Shown here: in pieces, positions 1 to 38,671 of the stretch
How positions within the stretch are numbered: the first letter of the stretch is position 1
How the letters are laid out: every line of letters starts with the position of its first letter
Source of the DNA: Paralvinella palmiformis
Lineage: Eukaryota > Annelida > Polychaeta > Terebellida > Alvinellidae
Direction of reading: 5' to 3'
DNA length: 64,000 nucleotides
Assembly (NCBI GenBank): GCA_025642065.1
Contig: JAODUP010000140.1
Span: 505,501-569,500 of the forward strand
Translations under genes and position numbers: made by a program
Notes under the pieces: model-generated
The model's input: only the letters and a program-made list of their open reading frames with translations
What the model was told of the DNA's origin: nothing
The model's database searches: none

Positions 1-3000
1 AGACGGCGTTTTAACTTGTTGCCATCAAACGACGGCATAACAGCCGACATCCATGCTCCAAGTAACAATACTGAAATCAGAGTCACGTCAACAGCGTAAA
101 GTTGTCTAACTGAAACATCAACGCTATCACCGAGACCTTCATTCAAATCATCAACCAAATAGTGACAACTGAAATCTAATGAAGACATTCTAAATTCTAT
201 TACTGCAATCAGGCAAGTGACGAATTTTCACAGACGATTACAGATGACCCCCAAAATGCCATTATTTCAATGACACAAAGCTGAGTAAATTTGTTTTTGA
301 AGAGTCCCTTAAAAAGCTGTGATCGTTAGACAGAGATCCCGCATACAATTATGCAGAGGCCCAAATAGTGATAGTAAGAATGTGTTTGTGTGACAGAAAT
401 ATGTAGGCAGGCTGTTAAGTCAAAAACCAAAACATTCAACGAAGCATATCTGCATATATCAATGTTATTTATGAAGACAGCGGCAGCCACCTACAGACAT
501 CATTATGAAAGAGACTATATCATACAATAGAGAAATATATTACGATTTTAACAGACATTTCATTTATCGTGAAGACAGTATCATTTCTGTGGTGTTTGTT
601 GACTGACGACAGTACCTATTGTTTTCTTTGCACATCGACGAGACGAGCGAAAGCAGCATTCACACTGCATAAACTACACCTTGTACTTGTAGCAGTAATG
701 CAAACGCACACCCATTATAAACGGATTGCTAACACTGATTCAACTGGGGTTAGCTCCAAGAGCAACAATTCAAGCGTTAACAAAGACAAAGCTATTTTAT
801 ATCGGTACATAAAAGAGAACTAAACCAGTTATTTCACAAGATTCAGTACAAATAAAAGACATAAAAAGCCAAATCGAATTTCTGGCAATACATAATACAC
901 AATGATACTGTTCCAAAGACATCCCTGAATAAACAACAGCCTCACAACACTAGATACATAAGCTTTTATATGATGAGAGTGAACATGAATCTGGTTTCTG
1001 GTCACGGATTGTAAATATTTAAAAAAACACATGAAACATAATGAGATAAACTTTGTAAAGCTTATAATAAATTATACAAAGAACAAATCTCATTTTGCAA
1101 ACTTCAGTACCAACCTCTATCACGTCAATAAATGATTCAGAATACCATTTCATCTATAAAAAATGGACCTTGCAGTACTGAATATTATTAATGATAAATA
1201 TATACAAACAACGTAGCGTGTGCTTATGTTTTAAAATTTCTTTTCTTAAACACTGTTCACAAATTTGGCCCATTTTGATTGAATAAATCAATTATCCTCA
1301 ACATGGATTGCTCTTATGTGAACATTTTCTAAAATTGGTAAATAAAAAATAAAATATAATGCCATTTTTTTACATTGAAAACAAAAAAAATGTGGACGCA
1401 CACACTCACACATCGTAGCTGTAATGCAACATCTACATATCCCATGGAACTAGTTCCCCCATTCATTCAAATTATATTGCTTTATTCAGAACAAAAATAT
1501 TACACAAAACAAGCCATACAATAACAAATCTAACCGAATCATCCAAAAACTAATTATTTTAAAAAGATGATTTATTTAAAATTGTGCTATATTAATTGTA
1601 AATACTATATATGTCTTTTCTGAAATGGTTTCTGCTGGAATACAAATTGGAAACATTCTTTCTATAATGAAATCTATAAGACTTATCTAATATACTGGTC
1701 CCATGCAACTGAGATCCGAGTTGCACTTCACTAGTTGCAAGAAAACTGCCTTTGATAAGTGTGTGTAATATCTTAATGATGCAAAACATTCACTACTATA
1801 CACTGTCAGGGAATTGGCCAAATGGTAGAGCTGTAAGAAAACTATGAAAATAACTCACATCCAGTAATAAATACTACCTGAACTGGAGACCGCACTCTAA
1901 TGCAGTACCATGTCTGTAAATGGTGACAGGAAATTATAAGCAGTTACCCTTATAACAATCTATATACGAAGGACATGGAAAACAACATAAAAATGCATAA
2001 TTTTAAAGGAATTAAGCATATATCAAATATGGCATTTAAAATTAAAGTGTTTAATAGTATTAAAAAGATACAAGTTGGGATTAAAAATAACAGCAACAAA
2101 AATCCAACATTAATGGCGTAGCTCAAAATTGGGACTCCAATCAGTGATGTATCGCGGCTTGCATAGATAAAAAAAAAATATTTTCAATGAACTACACATT
2201 TGGCATCTGGTGATTGCCAAGATAAACTATTTGCAAATTCTCAGTAGATTATTCACTATCAGTAAAATGAAAGAACGTAACAAGGCATGACTGGTTTATA
2301 AATGACACAAATATGGTTGATAATGGTAAACAAATGGGACATTCAGACACCGGCTTCGACTGAGCACCCAAACTATTTACTAGCAACGTTTAGTTAAAAT
2401 CCATATACGACGTCAATTGATAAATGAGCCACATTAGAATCAACAGTTAAAAGATTAGGAGATTTTCTGTGAACTTATCATATTTTGTCGCTAGTAAAAT
2501 CAATTAATTTACGAGCAGAACTAATTACAATATACATACGGATACATGCATGTACAGACCAAGCTAAAAGGTAACCCATTTAATCAGCGAAACAGTCCAC
2601 TGATGAAACATCGCCAATTCGTTAAAAGAAGTATACAACTCAGCCAATAAATAGAATGTGATACACAAAGTGCACTTTGTAACAAAGAAAATCAGCAGAT
2701 AGAACATATAGCAAAGCGCTCACCATTAACACAAGCACATTAACTCGCAAATCACCGTTGTTGAGAAGGTATGAAAAATATGCTATTCATTCCAGATTAC
2801 AAAAATATATAACATTAGCGATTACTTTAATGCAAGTCACTAAACATTATGTGGATAAATAACAATTACTCCAGGATTTCATCGATCAATAGTTTCAATT
2901 CATGTATAAAAAAATCACAAATCAAGCAAAGTAGCACAACTTAAGCAAAACTTGGCACATGTACATTGGAAATGAACACAAATATTGCATTTTGCACTCG

Positions 3001-3926
3001 GAGAAATCAAATTCTGAGAAACTAATATAATCGCTCACACCTGACTTGCTTTACATGTGCATGTACACATGCATAAACGTGTACATGTAGCTGCACAAAG
3101 TCCATTTATAAATGCCACAGCCACATATCTGTTATAGTCCCATACTCCAGTAACCGAGGTATCAGACAAACAAATAAAATGCTGAGAAATGCTGTTTTTA
3201 GATTTTTCTTTTGTTAATATCTACAACAAACACACAAATTCTACAACACGTGTTATTTATGGCAGCTTGTTATTCTACTAGAAAAACATTGATTGTATCA
3301 CTTAAGGCAAAACAATTAGTATAACATAAACGAGCACATGAAAATCACACCTGACGGATAAAATGAGATTGGTATTGTACGGCAATATTTGTACAGAAGA
3401 GAGTCTAATGTTTTTTTATGAAATGAATATACACATATTGTCATTTGGAGAATTAACCCAGCAAATGTAGGTTATGATCTGCCTATCATTTCTTGCTCTG
3501 ACACAAACCTGTATAACATATCTTTACATGACTGGTCCATTTCATAGAAATGTGATTATCAATAGATCCTGTAACACAATTGCCGATGCAGTACTGTGTA
3601 TTTTGTTGTGGTGGACTAGCACAGACAATAACAGTAAAAAATCCGAAATATTTACAGGAATACTACAGAAAAGCATTTTAATATTATTTGCACACACCAA
3701 CATGATTAATGTATCTGACAATGAATAGAATGAATGAACAATGATCCTTTTTACATATGCATGGCAACCATGAGTCTTACTGCTTTAGGCAAACATCAAG
3801 TAATATTGATGAATTGATACAATCAATATTTCTATAACAGAGAGAGAGAGAGAGAGAGAGAATGACATAAAAAATGATGTCTTTCCAGTTAAATCATTAT
3901 CACTACATGGCCTTAACATCACACAC
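1..3926. other. 3' flank of the receptor PTP; no gene seen
   Basis: This AT-rich stretch follows the receptor PTP stop codon and probably holds its 3' UTR at the upper end. Candidate polyadenylation signals on the minus strand are AATAAA near 1571-1576 and ATTAAA near 3676, but neither can be chosen from sequence alone. A GA microsatellite lies at 3839-3861. The short open frames on both strands have no coding character that I recognise. Confidence 0.5.
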
Positions 3927-28516
<24,590 letters not shown>

Positions 28517-29657
28517 TTTACACAACCTCAATAAGATAATCTTTCTGTAAATAATAGAAAGAAACAAACTTGGTCATAAATCATTATGTAAATTGATTTT
28601 TTAAAATGGTACCTTCAACCTCCAACCCCCCCCCCCCCCAGTTGCTTACATAATGGCTGCTTCGTATAATAGATCATATATAACATAAACCTCAAGGAAA
28701 CTGGTTATATCTCTATTTGTAAATGAGTTAGGGTCAGAAACTCATAATATATATGACAACCTTATAGTTATACCATACAATTATTGTATGGTATAAAGGC
28801 TGTATTACAATAAAATGTATATTTTATATTCAAAATATTACTAAAAATGCAGACAAATATGTGACATCCAAAGGTGAGTTTTTTTTGTGCTGATACATAC
28901 AGCTGGACATTTTATAAAAAAAATATTACAACTTCTAATAATACCGTCTATATTTTGACCACCGCAAAAGATTTATATTATATTCAAAAACTAAAATTCA
29001 CATACAAACTGAACAGAAAAGTATTTGTGTTTTCTATAATATAACTTTTGAATTACATATATGGTTTGTATATATCTTTATTCTTATTCCTAATTATGTA
29101 CATGTATACAGGGTTGGGTTTCTTCCTGGAAGAAAGGTTTCTTTCATTTGTCCCCAAAGATTTACTGCAAACCAACAAATATGAGAACTATATCCTATTC
29201 TAATTTTTTTTAAGTGCATATGTGTGTGTGAATAGCATGAAAAATATATTAATATTTGTCAAACAAGAAAATACTAATATTAATAGCAAATCTAAATTTG
29301 GACGATGATTTTGTACCATTTTCTGTTTCTTCCATTATTACCCAAAATGGAGGGGAAGAAAGTATTTCTTCTGTAACGGAAAAAACCCATTAAGTCTTTG
29401 TCAATTTTTTGCTTTTATGAATACACTATAAAACCTTTCAAAAAACTAGTAGGGCCACTTAGGAGAACGGTTCACATCTGACAAAAGGTCATAACTAGAC
29501 ATAATCCCACTGTTAGGCTACATCAAGGGTTGGCACGTTTCGGTCATAGTTCCTCCCCTATATTGGCTTGTGCTCTAGAAATAGGTTTCTCCCATAAGGG
29601 GAGAAACTCGATATTTTAATCTTTTTATGTTTTATTTCGTATTAAGAGACAACTTAC

Positions 29658-29789
29658 CCATTCAGCGAGGATCTAAAAGCTTTATTAATGCATCAGATAT
29701 TATAGGTCCAGCGATGACCAATGATTAATGTAGCATCACCGATGCTGTCATCACCGGCTTCACTTCTTGGCAGCCCCTCTACGTTACAT
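29658..29789 (-). other. Ptp99A: Probable noncoding 5' UTR exon of the receptor PTP
   Basis: On the minus strand this 132-nt segment is bounded by an acceptor (TTTTGTAG) and a strong donor (GTAAGT), and it could join the acceptor at 28545 just upstream of the start codon. It has no long open frame and is richer in GC than its surroundings, as expected of a 5' leader. A still earlier exon and promoter may lie further upstream, perhaps near 35.1 kb, but I cannot fix a transcription start. There is no transcript evidence here; this is inferred from splice signals only. Confidence 0.45.
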
Positions 29790-32700
29790 CTACAAAATAC
29801 AATGATATAATTCAAACAAAGCATTTGGGCCTGGCCCAACAGCTGACCTAAGATAACTTATTATGCAAGGTAGCTATTACACACATAATCCTGTAATCTA
29901 TACGGTGATTATACTAAAAAATAATCATTACTTCCACAGCACACATAGTAGCCATTTATAACCAGTCTAATAAAATAGAGATATTGTCAGCAAAGTCTCA
30001 TATTACAGTTTGTATGACGTTTCAGTCAGGTTTAAAGTGCAGCACATGTTTTCTTAAGTCTAAGTTCTACTAACTTCTAGGTACAGTGTTGTAAATATTT
30101 GCATTTATGTCTGGTTTAATCAAATATAAAAGAAAATAGTCCTTAAGTTCTGATGAGGAAGCAGAGCTGAAGAAATAAATTCATCTGCTTGCCAGAAGCA
30201 GACATAAGAACTGTTCAGGGAGTAAAAACCAAAATCCAGTGTCTCACAGGTAACTAATAGTACTAATTATGTTTTCTTTGATGTTAATTTCTAAATAACT
30301 AAGACATTTGTAACACCATGTGGTGGTGTCTGGGATACAAATTCAGCATCGGCTTAATGTTGTATTTACACCATTTAATTTAGCTGCATGAAGTTCTCAT
30401 CAGAACCAGAAATATGATTATACTGAATTCAGCGCACAGGGTACTAACACATCATTTCCCTGGTGATTACATCACTATTCTACTTGTTGTCATATATCGT
30501 GTAACAATATATGGCTGTGTACAAACATAATTATCTGAAGATCTAAAAAAAAACTATTAAAAACAAAGTTGGTTTATCACCATCATGAACGAACTTTATA
30601 CAATTTTCAATATTTAAGTGCAAGACTAATTGACTAAATAAATATATAAAAAATGCATATTTCACATAATAATAATAAAAATCGCCGAAATAGCAGTTTT
30701 TAACATGACTGGCAACCTCAAATGAGGGAGACACATATGGTCTGTAATTTAGAATATATGGCATGTTCGGTGGAGAAAACCTTGCCAGTTGCCTGGCCGG
30801 ATGAAAAACTCCTACTATAGTGCCAAAGCCGAGGCATGAACTCCAGCACAGAATGACCATAGTCATAGGTAAATAGTCTCACATTCTACTCATGAGGCCA
30901 AAGAGGTGGTACTAGGCCAAAAGGAAGTATATCTATCATATCATATATCTGCGTAAGGTTAGTGAAAATAGCTTGATTATTCTGGATGGGAGAAGTCTGA
31001 CCTCACTAAGGACAAGTTACCATTCATTTTTTTTATAAAACATCATAAAGTCAGAATTCAGTCTAATAACTAGTTTTGAGCTATTATATTTATAAACATA
31101 TATGTACATATGCATCCATCAAGATAAGCAGACAACCGGACACAAACACACATCAATTTATCAACTAGGTTCATTATGAATGACTTAATACAGCCCGTCA
31201 AATCTCACAAACAAATAATTTGCAACAATTTATGAGTCTGATAAGTGTTTGAATTATTTACTGTACAACATTATTCATGGTTAATGGCCAGTTATTCAAG
31301 ATTATGTATAATCTGCCAGAAAAAATCTAATTGTTTCTGCATCTGGTTACCAAATTTTAATGCTTTTTATGATAATTCATAACAAATGACAAACAAACCA
31401 TCAGGATCATAAACTCTCACCAGTAAATTATCTTTTCAGAGATAAAGAAGTTCTGAGTACAAAATTTAACATTTGCATCTGCAATCACTCCACGTTAGAA
31501 CACCAATCACACATTTCTGAAGATATTTGTAATTTTTAACAGTAGAAAGCACAAGATAAATGAACTACTACAGCATACATACATACTACTACTACTACCA
31601 CTACTACTACTACTACTCCACTCATGGTCTCAAATAATTATTCCCCTCGAACCCAGAAGGGGGTTATCATTCAGCAGATATACTTAAGAACAAACTGCAG
31701 TTGTATATCACATTATCTACAATCAGCAGACCCAAACCTACAGAGTTTTCTAGCCCCTTCTGGGCTAAGTTGAGATGGAAGCAGTCATCACCGATTGTTG
31801 TCTCAGTTAGCCAAACAATGGTGGCAACCGAGGCTTCAAAAAAAAAGAAGCCCAGTGCTGGAAAAAAAACTTGTAGCACAGATACCATGGACTCTTGTGC
31901 ATTCAGGCAGTGATTAATCCAAAATAATTTGTTTTATCAGTTCTATAGAATATGCTGACTAAAAATGACTAAATATTAATATTTTAGGTTGATGTATTTT
32001 AGGTTTTGTTTGTAAAAGTAGTTTTTTTTACAATAATTGGTCATTGAGTCAACCCATCTCAAAATGGATTTCAACAATCAATGAAGCCCATTTTCAAACA
32101 GAGTGGGTGGAAAAATATTTTGATGACGCATAAAGATTGGTTTACAGCCTTTTCAATAGCAACCAATGTCCCACACTATATCAGTATATGTCATCTACTT
32201 TTTCAGGGGAGAGCCCCATATGCCCATTCTTATCGAGAAGGGTGACTACTGTGTTAGTGTGAACACCACTCCATGTCCAGCCATTCACTATTGAATTCAA
32301 TACTGTAATGCACCTAATCACAATGGATTAGTAATTGACTAATTAAGCTGGATTCCTTCATTTCTTTGCTAAAAGTTGCCATGTTTAGTGGCAGTTAAAT
32401 TTATAAATTGATGCAGCAGTATATACGCAGTTTTGATGTTAAAGCTTGTGCTGTATGAATATCAACTAAATAAACTTGATGAGTTTTTCTGCCAATTTCT
32501 CTGTTCTCGAAACCCTTATAAATTTTCAACTAGCAATCCTTACAAAGCATCCCACAATCTTAGTAAAAATTTAGAACTTCAATTGCTGAGCCAGTAGCTG
32601 CACCATATTCAATAGCCACCATTTTCGGAAGTACTATTTATGCTGGCAGAAAACTAGTTTCTGGCACTTTCTTCCTGCAGTGCGGTGCAAACAGGTTTTT

Positions 32701-32979
32701 ACATTCCATTATTAAAACCCATTAAAAACATTATCAAAAATTGTATAACTAGTCATAGTATATTTCATTAAGTAAGCACAATCACATAATCATGTCTTCA
32801 CTAGCATGTATCTCACAAAATACACATATATTATATAGAAAAGAACAAAATACTAAATTATATTACTATAAAACAAATGTATATCATGACATAACAAATG
32901 TAAACTATTTAATGTCTATCAACAAAGTTAATATTCCAATTCAGCAGTTCCTTTGAGCATCATGTAACAAAATACAAGC
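29790..32979. other. Spacer upstream of the receptor PTP
   Basis: A minus-strand tRNA-like head at about 30690-30890 (B-box-like GGAGTTCATGCC) suggests a worn SINE. A (TAC)n run lies at 31581-31616. An open frame at 31667-31888 (minus) and a short coding-looking stretch at about 32150-32270 (minus) have no identified family. I see no intact gene. Confidence 0.4.
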
Positions 32980-33467
32980 TTAAAGGGATAGTCCACCTTC
33001 ATTTCAAATGTTGAAGACCAAGACAGCTATGCTCACAAATATCATAAATAATGTCAAAATGTGTAAACGATCCACCCACATATTAAATAATCCAGTTCAA
33101 AGTGCTGATTAATTGATTTCAATGGCCTGCGAGCCCCGCCATTTTGAAGCTAGACAGAGACCGGAAGCTCCTGAATGCTGACATCACTTCAGTGTATTTG
33201 TTTGACCAGAAGTCTGTAGAGCCCATACAAAAGCATTTAAATAAGGGTGAGCAAAGAATCATTCCAGAACTAAATGGCATTATCTTGTTAAAATTATGTC
33301 ATAAGTGACATACAACCATATCAGTTTGAGCCAGAAGGAACCTGACAATAGGAAGATGGTTCAAAATAGCTCAGAAATTAATGCTCAAGAGACACTATAA
33401 TCAGTGTCAATCTAGAGGGCGCCGATGTGACGTCATAGCATTTTCTGAGGGTGGACTGTCCCTTTAA
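32980..33467. mobile_element. TTAA-flanked MITE (piggyBac-like), copy 1
   Basis: The ends read TTAAAGGGATAGTCCACC and, reversed, TTAAAGGGACAGTCCACC: an 18-bp inverted repeat with one mismatch, with TTAA at both borders as in piggyBac target sites. The interior (for example AAATAATCCAGTTCAAAGTG near 33090) matches copy 2 at 58234-58929 in the opposite orientation. No transposase is encoded. Confidence 0.75.
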
Positions 33468-33672
33468 AGGTTGTGTTGCTGCCTAGAAAATTACTAAATT
33501 TGGTCTGAACCTTTCCCAAATGTGAAACTATTCTCTCAATGGATGCAGATGAAGCTGGACATGATAGCAGCTTGACAGCTAATGCAAGAAAGTCAACTGG
33601 CAATTCATAATGTTCATGGTCCTTCCAACAATTAACAGAGGAGATCTTCGTCACAACATCAGTGAAAAACAT
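33468..33672 (-). pseudogene. hAT transposase C-terminal dimerisation fragment
   Basis: Translated on the minus strand, the segment reads ELPVDFLALAVKLLSCPASS followed by ASIERIVSHLGKVQTKF. This is the hAT-family C-terminal dimerisation motif (L..A..LLS.PASSAS.ER.FS). Only this end of the transposase is present and it abuts the MITE at 33467. No terminal repeats were found, so it is a fossil fragment. Confidence 0.7.
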
Positions 33673-36420
33673 GGATGGAAATGATGATGCTCATCCTTGG
33701 TAGTTTATCCAGGGGACCAGCAATTAAGCTCATAAGTTATGGTCATACAGTCAGTGACTATCGCCTAGAATTGGAGATAGGGGTATCATGGGATGCTTGT
33801 TAATCGCCTGATTATATTTAATGTTTTACATGAACATTTACATCATACATAATTAATTAATGGTGTTAATGTCTGTGTAAAAACCTACCAACCCTGAATC
33901 AGATATAATTTATTTTTGTAAAATATTTATGTCAGAGATATAGTCACTTATTACCATGTCCAGCAATCAGAGCCAGACTTTGTCCTTTAATAAATTAAGA
34001 TGTTGTCCGGTAGTGTGCCTGAGTTAATTAGGTCAGGTTTTATATAAGGCAGTGGCTATGTGTAAGTGAGCCATATGTTTAGACCTGTAGTCTAAACATA
34101 TGTGATCGATTATGCACATGTCTTTATTTCCAGTTAAGCAAGTTGTAATTTTAATGGCATTAGTCTAACTGCTGTATCTTTAGTACTAGGGTCTAAATGT
34201 ACGTGAGTTTTTTTGCACTTGTGTGTTGATATACATAAGTTCTACATCTATAAGACATTCTGCTGTATTTTGGACTTTAAACTAAAACAATTGGAATTTT
34301 GTAACTGTTTAATGAAATGAGCAGTAGTGAAATGTCAGAATAGTTTTATTAACTAAACCAACAAATGTAAATGATAAGATAGACACTAACTCCATCATTA
34401 TTGTTTCAGAAACAGATGCGCACACATCCTCACACAGAAACAGATGTGCATATGCATAGCTACTTCATTTATATAATAGCCCATAGAAAATGCTGAATCT
34501 TTAGCTGCTGCAGAGTAAGTCTGGACCAATAATAACAGCCTACAAATAACCAGTCTGCCTAAATTCTACACTTTACTAATGATGATATAATTAGTCTTTA
34601 ATTATATCATCAGTCAGGTTCCCTTACATTAGCAATTTTTTTAATCCCTATTTCGGCCTATGGTTTGTTCCACTATGGTAAGGACCCACCCCCACAAACA
34701 CATTAAGTTCAGTATCTATCTGTAGAATTAACCGATCTGTGAACAGTTCTGTCAAATTATCAGCTAGATCTAGACCCTAACTGCTTAAGCCTGGCTAAGC
34801 CTAAGGGCAAGGCAAGCACTGAAGTAGTGACTGACCGACCACAGAGCAGCGACTGAGCGAGATAAATTGTGTTAAACACCATCCAGAATGGAGGGATAGC
34901 GATTTATTTAAATAAGATTTATACAGTGAGATTTCTGGGGGAGTGAAATTAGTGAAGTTTATTCGAACTAGTAACTGACTAGATCACTGCTAGTGATATA
35001 GTTGATAGTGAATGAGTGACAGCATCCATAATATTAATAACGAATAAGTTGAGTAGATGTATCCCGGTTAGACAAGCAGCAGATTGAATATACCGATACG
35101 TTACCTGGCGTGCTTCGCTAATAAAATATCCAACGGTTATTTAACTGTGAAATATATGAGTTATGCAACGATCAAGATCTATAATTAGTGTACCTACAAT
35201 GTTTATCATAATAAACTAATATCACTCACTGAGCATCTCCCCATTTTCCGAGAGCCTCGTCTTCAATCAGACATTATCGTAAAGTGATACCTCTATCAAT
35301 AGTGTTAATATTGACGATGTATATTAATTTCAAATTGAATATGGATCACGATTATACAAAATATAACCTAGGTTAAGATGCTTGTATAGAATATTAGGAA
35401 AATTAGGAAGAAATATATTTCTTTATTGTCGTAAGGAAAAAGTTTAGACGGTCTTTATGACATATGAAGATCGTGGCGCCATCTATGAGCAGAAGTGAGG
35501 ATGTTTTTTATTTAGTGTATGTTGTGAATAAAATATGGCCATAGATTGCAACGGGTCTTGAATATACGATAATATATAGGTTAATCGAGTAATAATAAAG
35601 GTTGAAAATTGCATGGATGATATCTGTCACAGCCATGATAGAAAATCATAACTTCCACCTTTCAAACTAACTATAATTATGAGATTCATTTATTGGATCA
35701 CTACTACATTATGATTATGGGTGATAGCAAACGCATTATCTTTTAACCGAATCAAAGTATAAATATCATATAAAGAATTCTTCATTAAGATGGGAAAGGA
35801 TATTTCAGGAAATAAAGATGCAGCACTGTCCCCAAAGCCAGGATGGTGTCAATGGCATCAACACGGTGAACCCAAACACTCTGAAGTTTCACACACTGTA
35901 ATTGTAAAGTATACCAATTTTCCCGGTTCAATGTAAGCTTCAGCTATTACCAAGCCGTTAATATTCGGTGAACCATTGATAGATAGGCTTCACACATTTC
36001 TCGGAAACACACTCAGCGTGATATAGTAAGCGGCAGGCATCATATTATTTAGAAGTAACTAATAAATTTGACATTGATTGAAAAACAACACCTTGGAAAG
36101 ATAGTGAGTGTCAGATTGCTGCGAATAATTAAAAAACGATAAAACGGTGACATGAAATCCAGACGAGATAGGGTTAGATTTACATATGTGGGTATGAACC
36201 GATATGAAAAGATAATACTAAATTAATTAGAAACAAATTATCTTTAGATAAGGTCAGATAACTGATGCCTGGCCGCAAGTATCACGCTGGGTCTTAGGTC
36301 CGGGAATTGCTATATAAACCAGTAGCGATGGGCTCTAGGAAAGCGACAGCTGTGCTGATTAAGCGACAGCCTGGGGATTCTCCCCGAACAACAAAACCAA
36401 CTTCTAGGAAAGCGAGCTCC
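33673..36420. other. Spacer between the two divergent genes
   Basis: No exon or transposon is recognised. The interval about 34780-35300 is richer in GC and could hold the distal promoter or a first exon of the receptor PTP (a minus-strand donor-like CCAG|GTAACG lies near 35101), but this is speculative. Confidence 0.35.
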
Positions 36421-36500
36421 GGTGGACTATAGCGGTTAAGCACCCGGCACTTGGTGCCAAGGATCACAGGTTCGAACCCTGCAAGAGGTCGAAACTTTCC
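36420..36500 (+). mobile_element. tRNA-like SINE head
   Basis: It contains GTGGACTATAGCGGTTAAGC as an A-box-like stretch and GGTTCGAACCC, a canonical B box, about 35 nt later. The putative acceptor-stem halves do not pair, so a working tRNA is unlikely. It immediately precedes the hAT element at 36532. Confidence 0.5.
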
Positions 36501-36531
36501 CAGAGATTAATTTCTCGGCTCACAACATCGG

Positions 36532-38407
36532 TATGGGGTCAAATACATTTGTATTTGTATTTGAAAGTATTTAAATACTTTTTTCGAGTATTTGTATCTG
36601 TATTTGTATTTCAGCTTACCACAAAGAAAGCCTTTTAATTTGTATTTAAATACTTAAGATACATTAAAATACTTTTCTAAAATTATTTCATGTTTTGATC
36701 TGAATATTTTGTCACCAACATGGTTTGTTTCAGGAAATAATCTGAACACTGAATTGCACACACACAACCATGAAAGAATTGTCTTCTCTCTGTGATCATA
36801 AGGAATTGCAATTAATGATATCTTTGATGTAATGACTTCTGATTGCTTCCTTGTCAATCAAAGGGAGATTATCCTCAATTATATGTAGTATAATTAGAAG
36901 GGATCAAAGGATAATATGAAACATTCTGTAAGTAAATCCAATGAGCAGATCTGATCTTTCCCATAAAACGACTAACCTTCCAGCATATATCATTCATTAT
37001 TCCAGCTGATAATAATATTAATAATAATATACCCAATTTATATAGCGCCCTATATAACCTGTAAAAAGGTTACTTATAAGGCGCTAACGTTCCTACAACG
37101 TTCTGCATTTATTAAATATTTGAGACTTAGATTCAGATAATTTAATTACATCCAACAGCATCTCATCTCAGAGGGGTATTGGAAGCTGTGATGTTAGCAT
37201 GCACTCGTTTCCATGGATCACATACTGCCGATGCAATAGCTAAACAATTTGCTACAACGAGTGCTACGTTTGATCTCACTAACAAGGTCTCACGCATCGT
37301 CAAAAACAACGCCACCAATAAGTTGAAAGCCTTCTCACAGCCAGGCTTTGAGGCAGTAGATGATGCGAGTCAATCCACCAGTGAGGACTCTTGTAATGAT
37401 GATGATGATGGTGTAGCAACCACGGCGTCTGATGATGCTTTGTTTGATTATGTCAATGAGCATGTGTCCTGTTTCGCACATACATTACAACTTGTTATCA
37501 AGGATTGTCTCAAGCAAGCGGCTGCTATCAACAAGGTGCTCGCTACGGCGTCAGCTATTGTATCACACGTACGCAAGTCGATTCATGCCACAGACATGCT
37601 AGAGGACCACACACGCTTACAAACTGCAAATGCCACAAGGTGGAATTCTCAAATGGCAATGGCATTTGAGAGTGCTATCCACTGTGTTCAGGGTGGCAGA
37701 GTTGTGACTGGTATGATGGTTGTGCCCTGTGTGCGTGTTCTGAAGGCTGAGCTGGAAGAATTGTCCAGTAAATACACATCGAAGTTTGTTTTGCTTGTTA
37801 AGGGGAATTTATACCCCAGGCCGTCGCTGTAGGGCACGGCCTGATAGTGAACTCTGCCCAGAAGCGGCTGAGGAAATACGAGGAGCATGACGCATTCCAA
37901 ACAGCCTCAGTTTTGGATCTGCGATTCAAACTGAATTGGTGCAACGAGTCTGAAAGCCAGATTCTAAGGGCAGCCATTATAGCAAAAGCAACTAGTGTCA
38001 GTGGTGTGTTTCCCGATTCAGGTCTGCAGAGCACAGACGAACAGTCTCCACCAAAAAGCGTCGTGGCCTTTTCATTTCCTTGATATAGATGCTGATCCAT
38101 TCAGTTTCTGGAAGTCCCATGTGGAACAATATCCATCATTGGCCAAGCTTGCTCCAAAGATTTTGTGCATACCATGCAGCATCGTCTGCTCCAGTGGAAA
38201 GACTGTTCAGCATAAGTGGCAAGATATTTCGCCCAGATAGATGCGTGACTGATGAGAATTTTGACCATCTTATGTTCATCAGGTGTAATCAAAAAAAAAA
38301 AATTGATGTGACAAATCTAGTTGATGCTGTTATGTTATGTAATGTGTGTATCAGAATAAAAAGCAAAGGAAAAACAATCAATACATTTCAATGTATTTGA
38401 CCCCATA
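36532..38407 (+). mobile_element. Defective hAT DNA transposon with terminal inverted repeats
   Basis: The termini TATGGGGTCAAATACATT (36532-36549) and its exact reverse complement (38390-38407) are 18-bp perfect inverted repeats; two more outer bases also match. Subterminal arrays of TATTTG and AAATACT motifs fill 36541-36680. The interior encodes broken hAT transposase. At under 1.9 kb it is shorter than full-length hAT elements. I could not find a convincing 8-bp target duplication. Confidence 0.8.
37179..38350 (+). pseudogene. hAT transposase pseudogene (frameshifted, N-terminus missing)
   Basis: Frame 1 (37179-37832) carries hAT features: HTADAIAKQF, a KNNATNKLKAF segment where the family normally has T-D-N-A, an acidic linker, CFAHTLQLVIKDCL and TRWNSQ. 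After an in-frame stop at about 37830, homology continues in other frames: TASVLDLRFK (about 37890), FWKSHVEQYPSLAKLAPK (about 38108) and, after another shift, SSAPVERLFSISGK (about 38187). The BED-finger N-terminus is absent and the expected catalytic Asp is replaced, so no active enzyme is made. Confidence 0.85.
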
Positions 38408-38625
38408 CCTGACCGGTACCCGAGCATATTATAAATCCAGACCAACCGGTGAGAGCTCCCCAAATCCCTTTTCAAACATAAATATGTAATTTCAACAAAC
38501 ACCCAAGATCACAGAAGAGTCATCCTGGCTCGCCATAACAAATTGGTGGGGTTTTATTGAACAAACGTGACCCTGTTACGGGTGACCAAGAGCGATTTAA
38601 TTTACAATCACAAAAATCGTCGAGA

Positions 38626-38627
<2 letters not shown>

Positions 38628-38669
<42 letters not shown>
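38628..38669. repeat. (TA)n microsatellite in the intergenic spacer
   Basis: A 42-nt TA run between the hAT element and the PXK start. Confidence 0.9.

Positions 38670-38671
<2 letters not shown>

Noticed and set aside
569..823. 84-codon plus-strand frame near the left edge
   Set aside because: It shows no domain, signal or neighbouring exon; it is within what chance allows in this AT-rich DNA.
31667..31888. 73-codon minus-strand frame
   Set aside because: It has no recognised motif, no splice context and an overlapping frame of equal length on the other strand.
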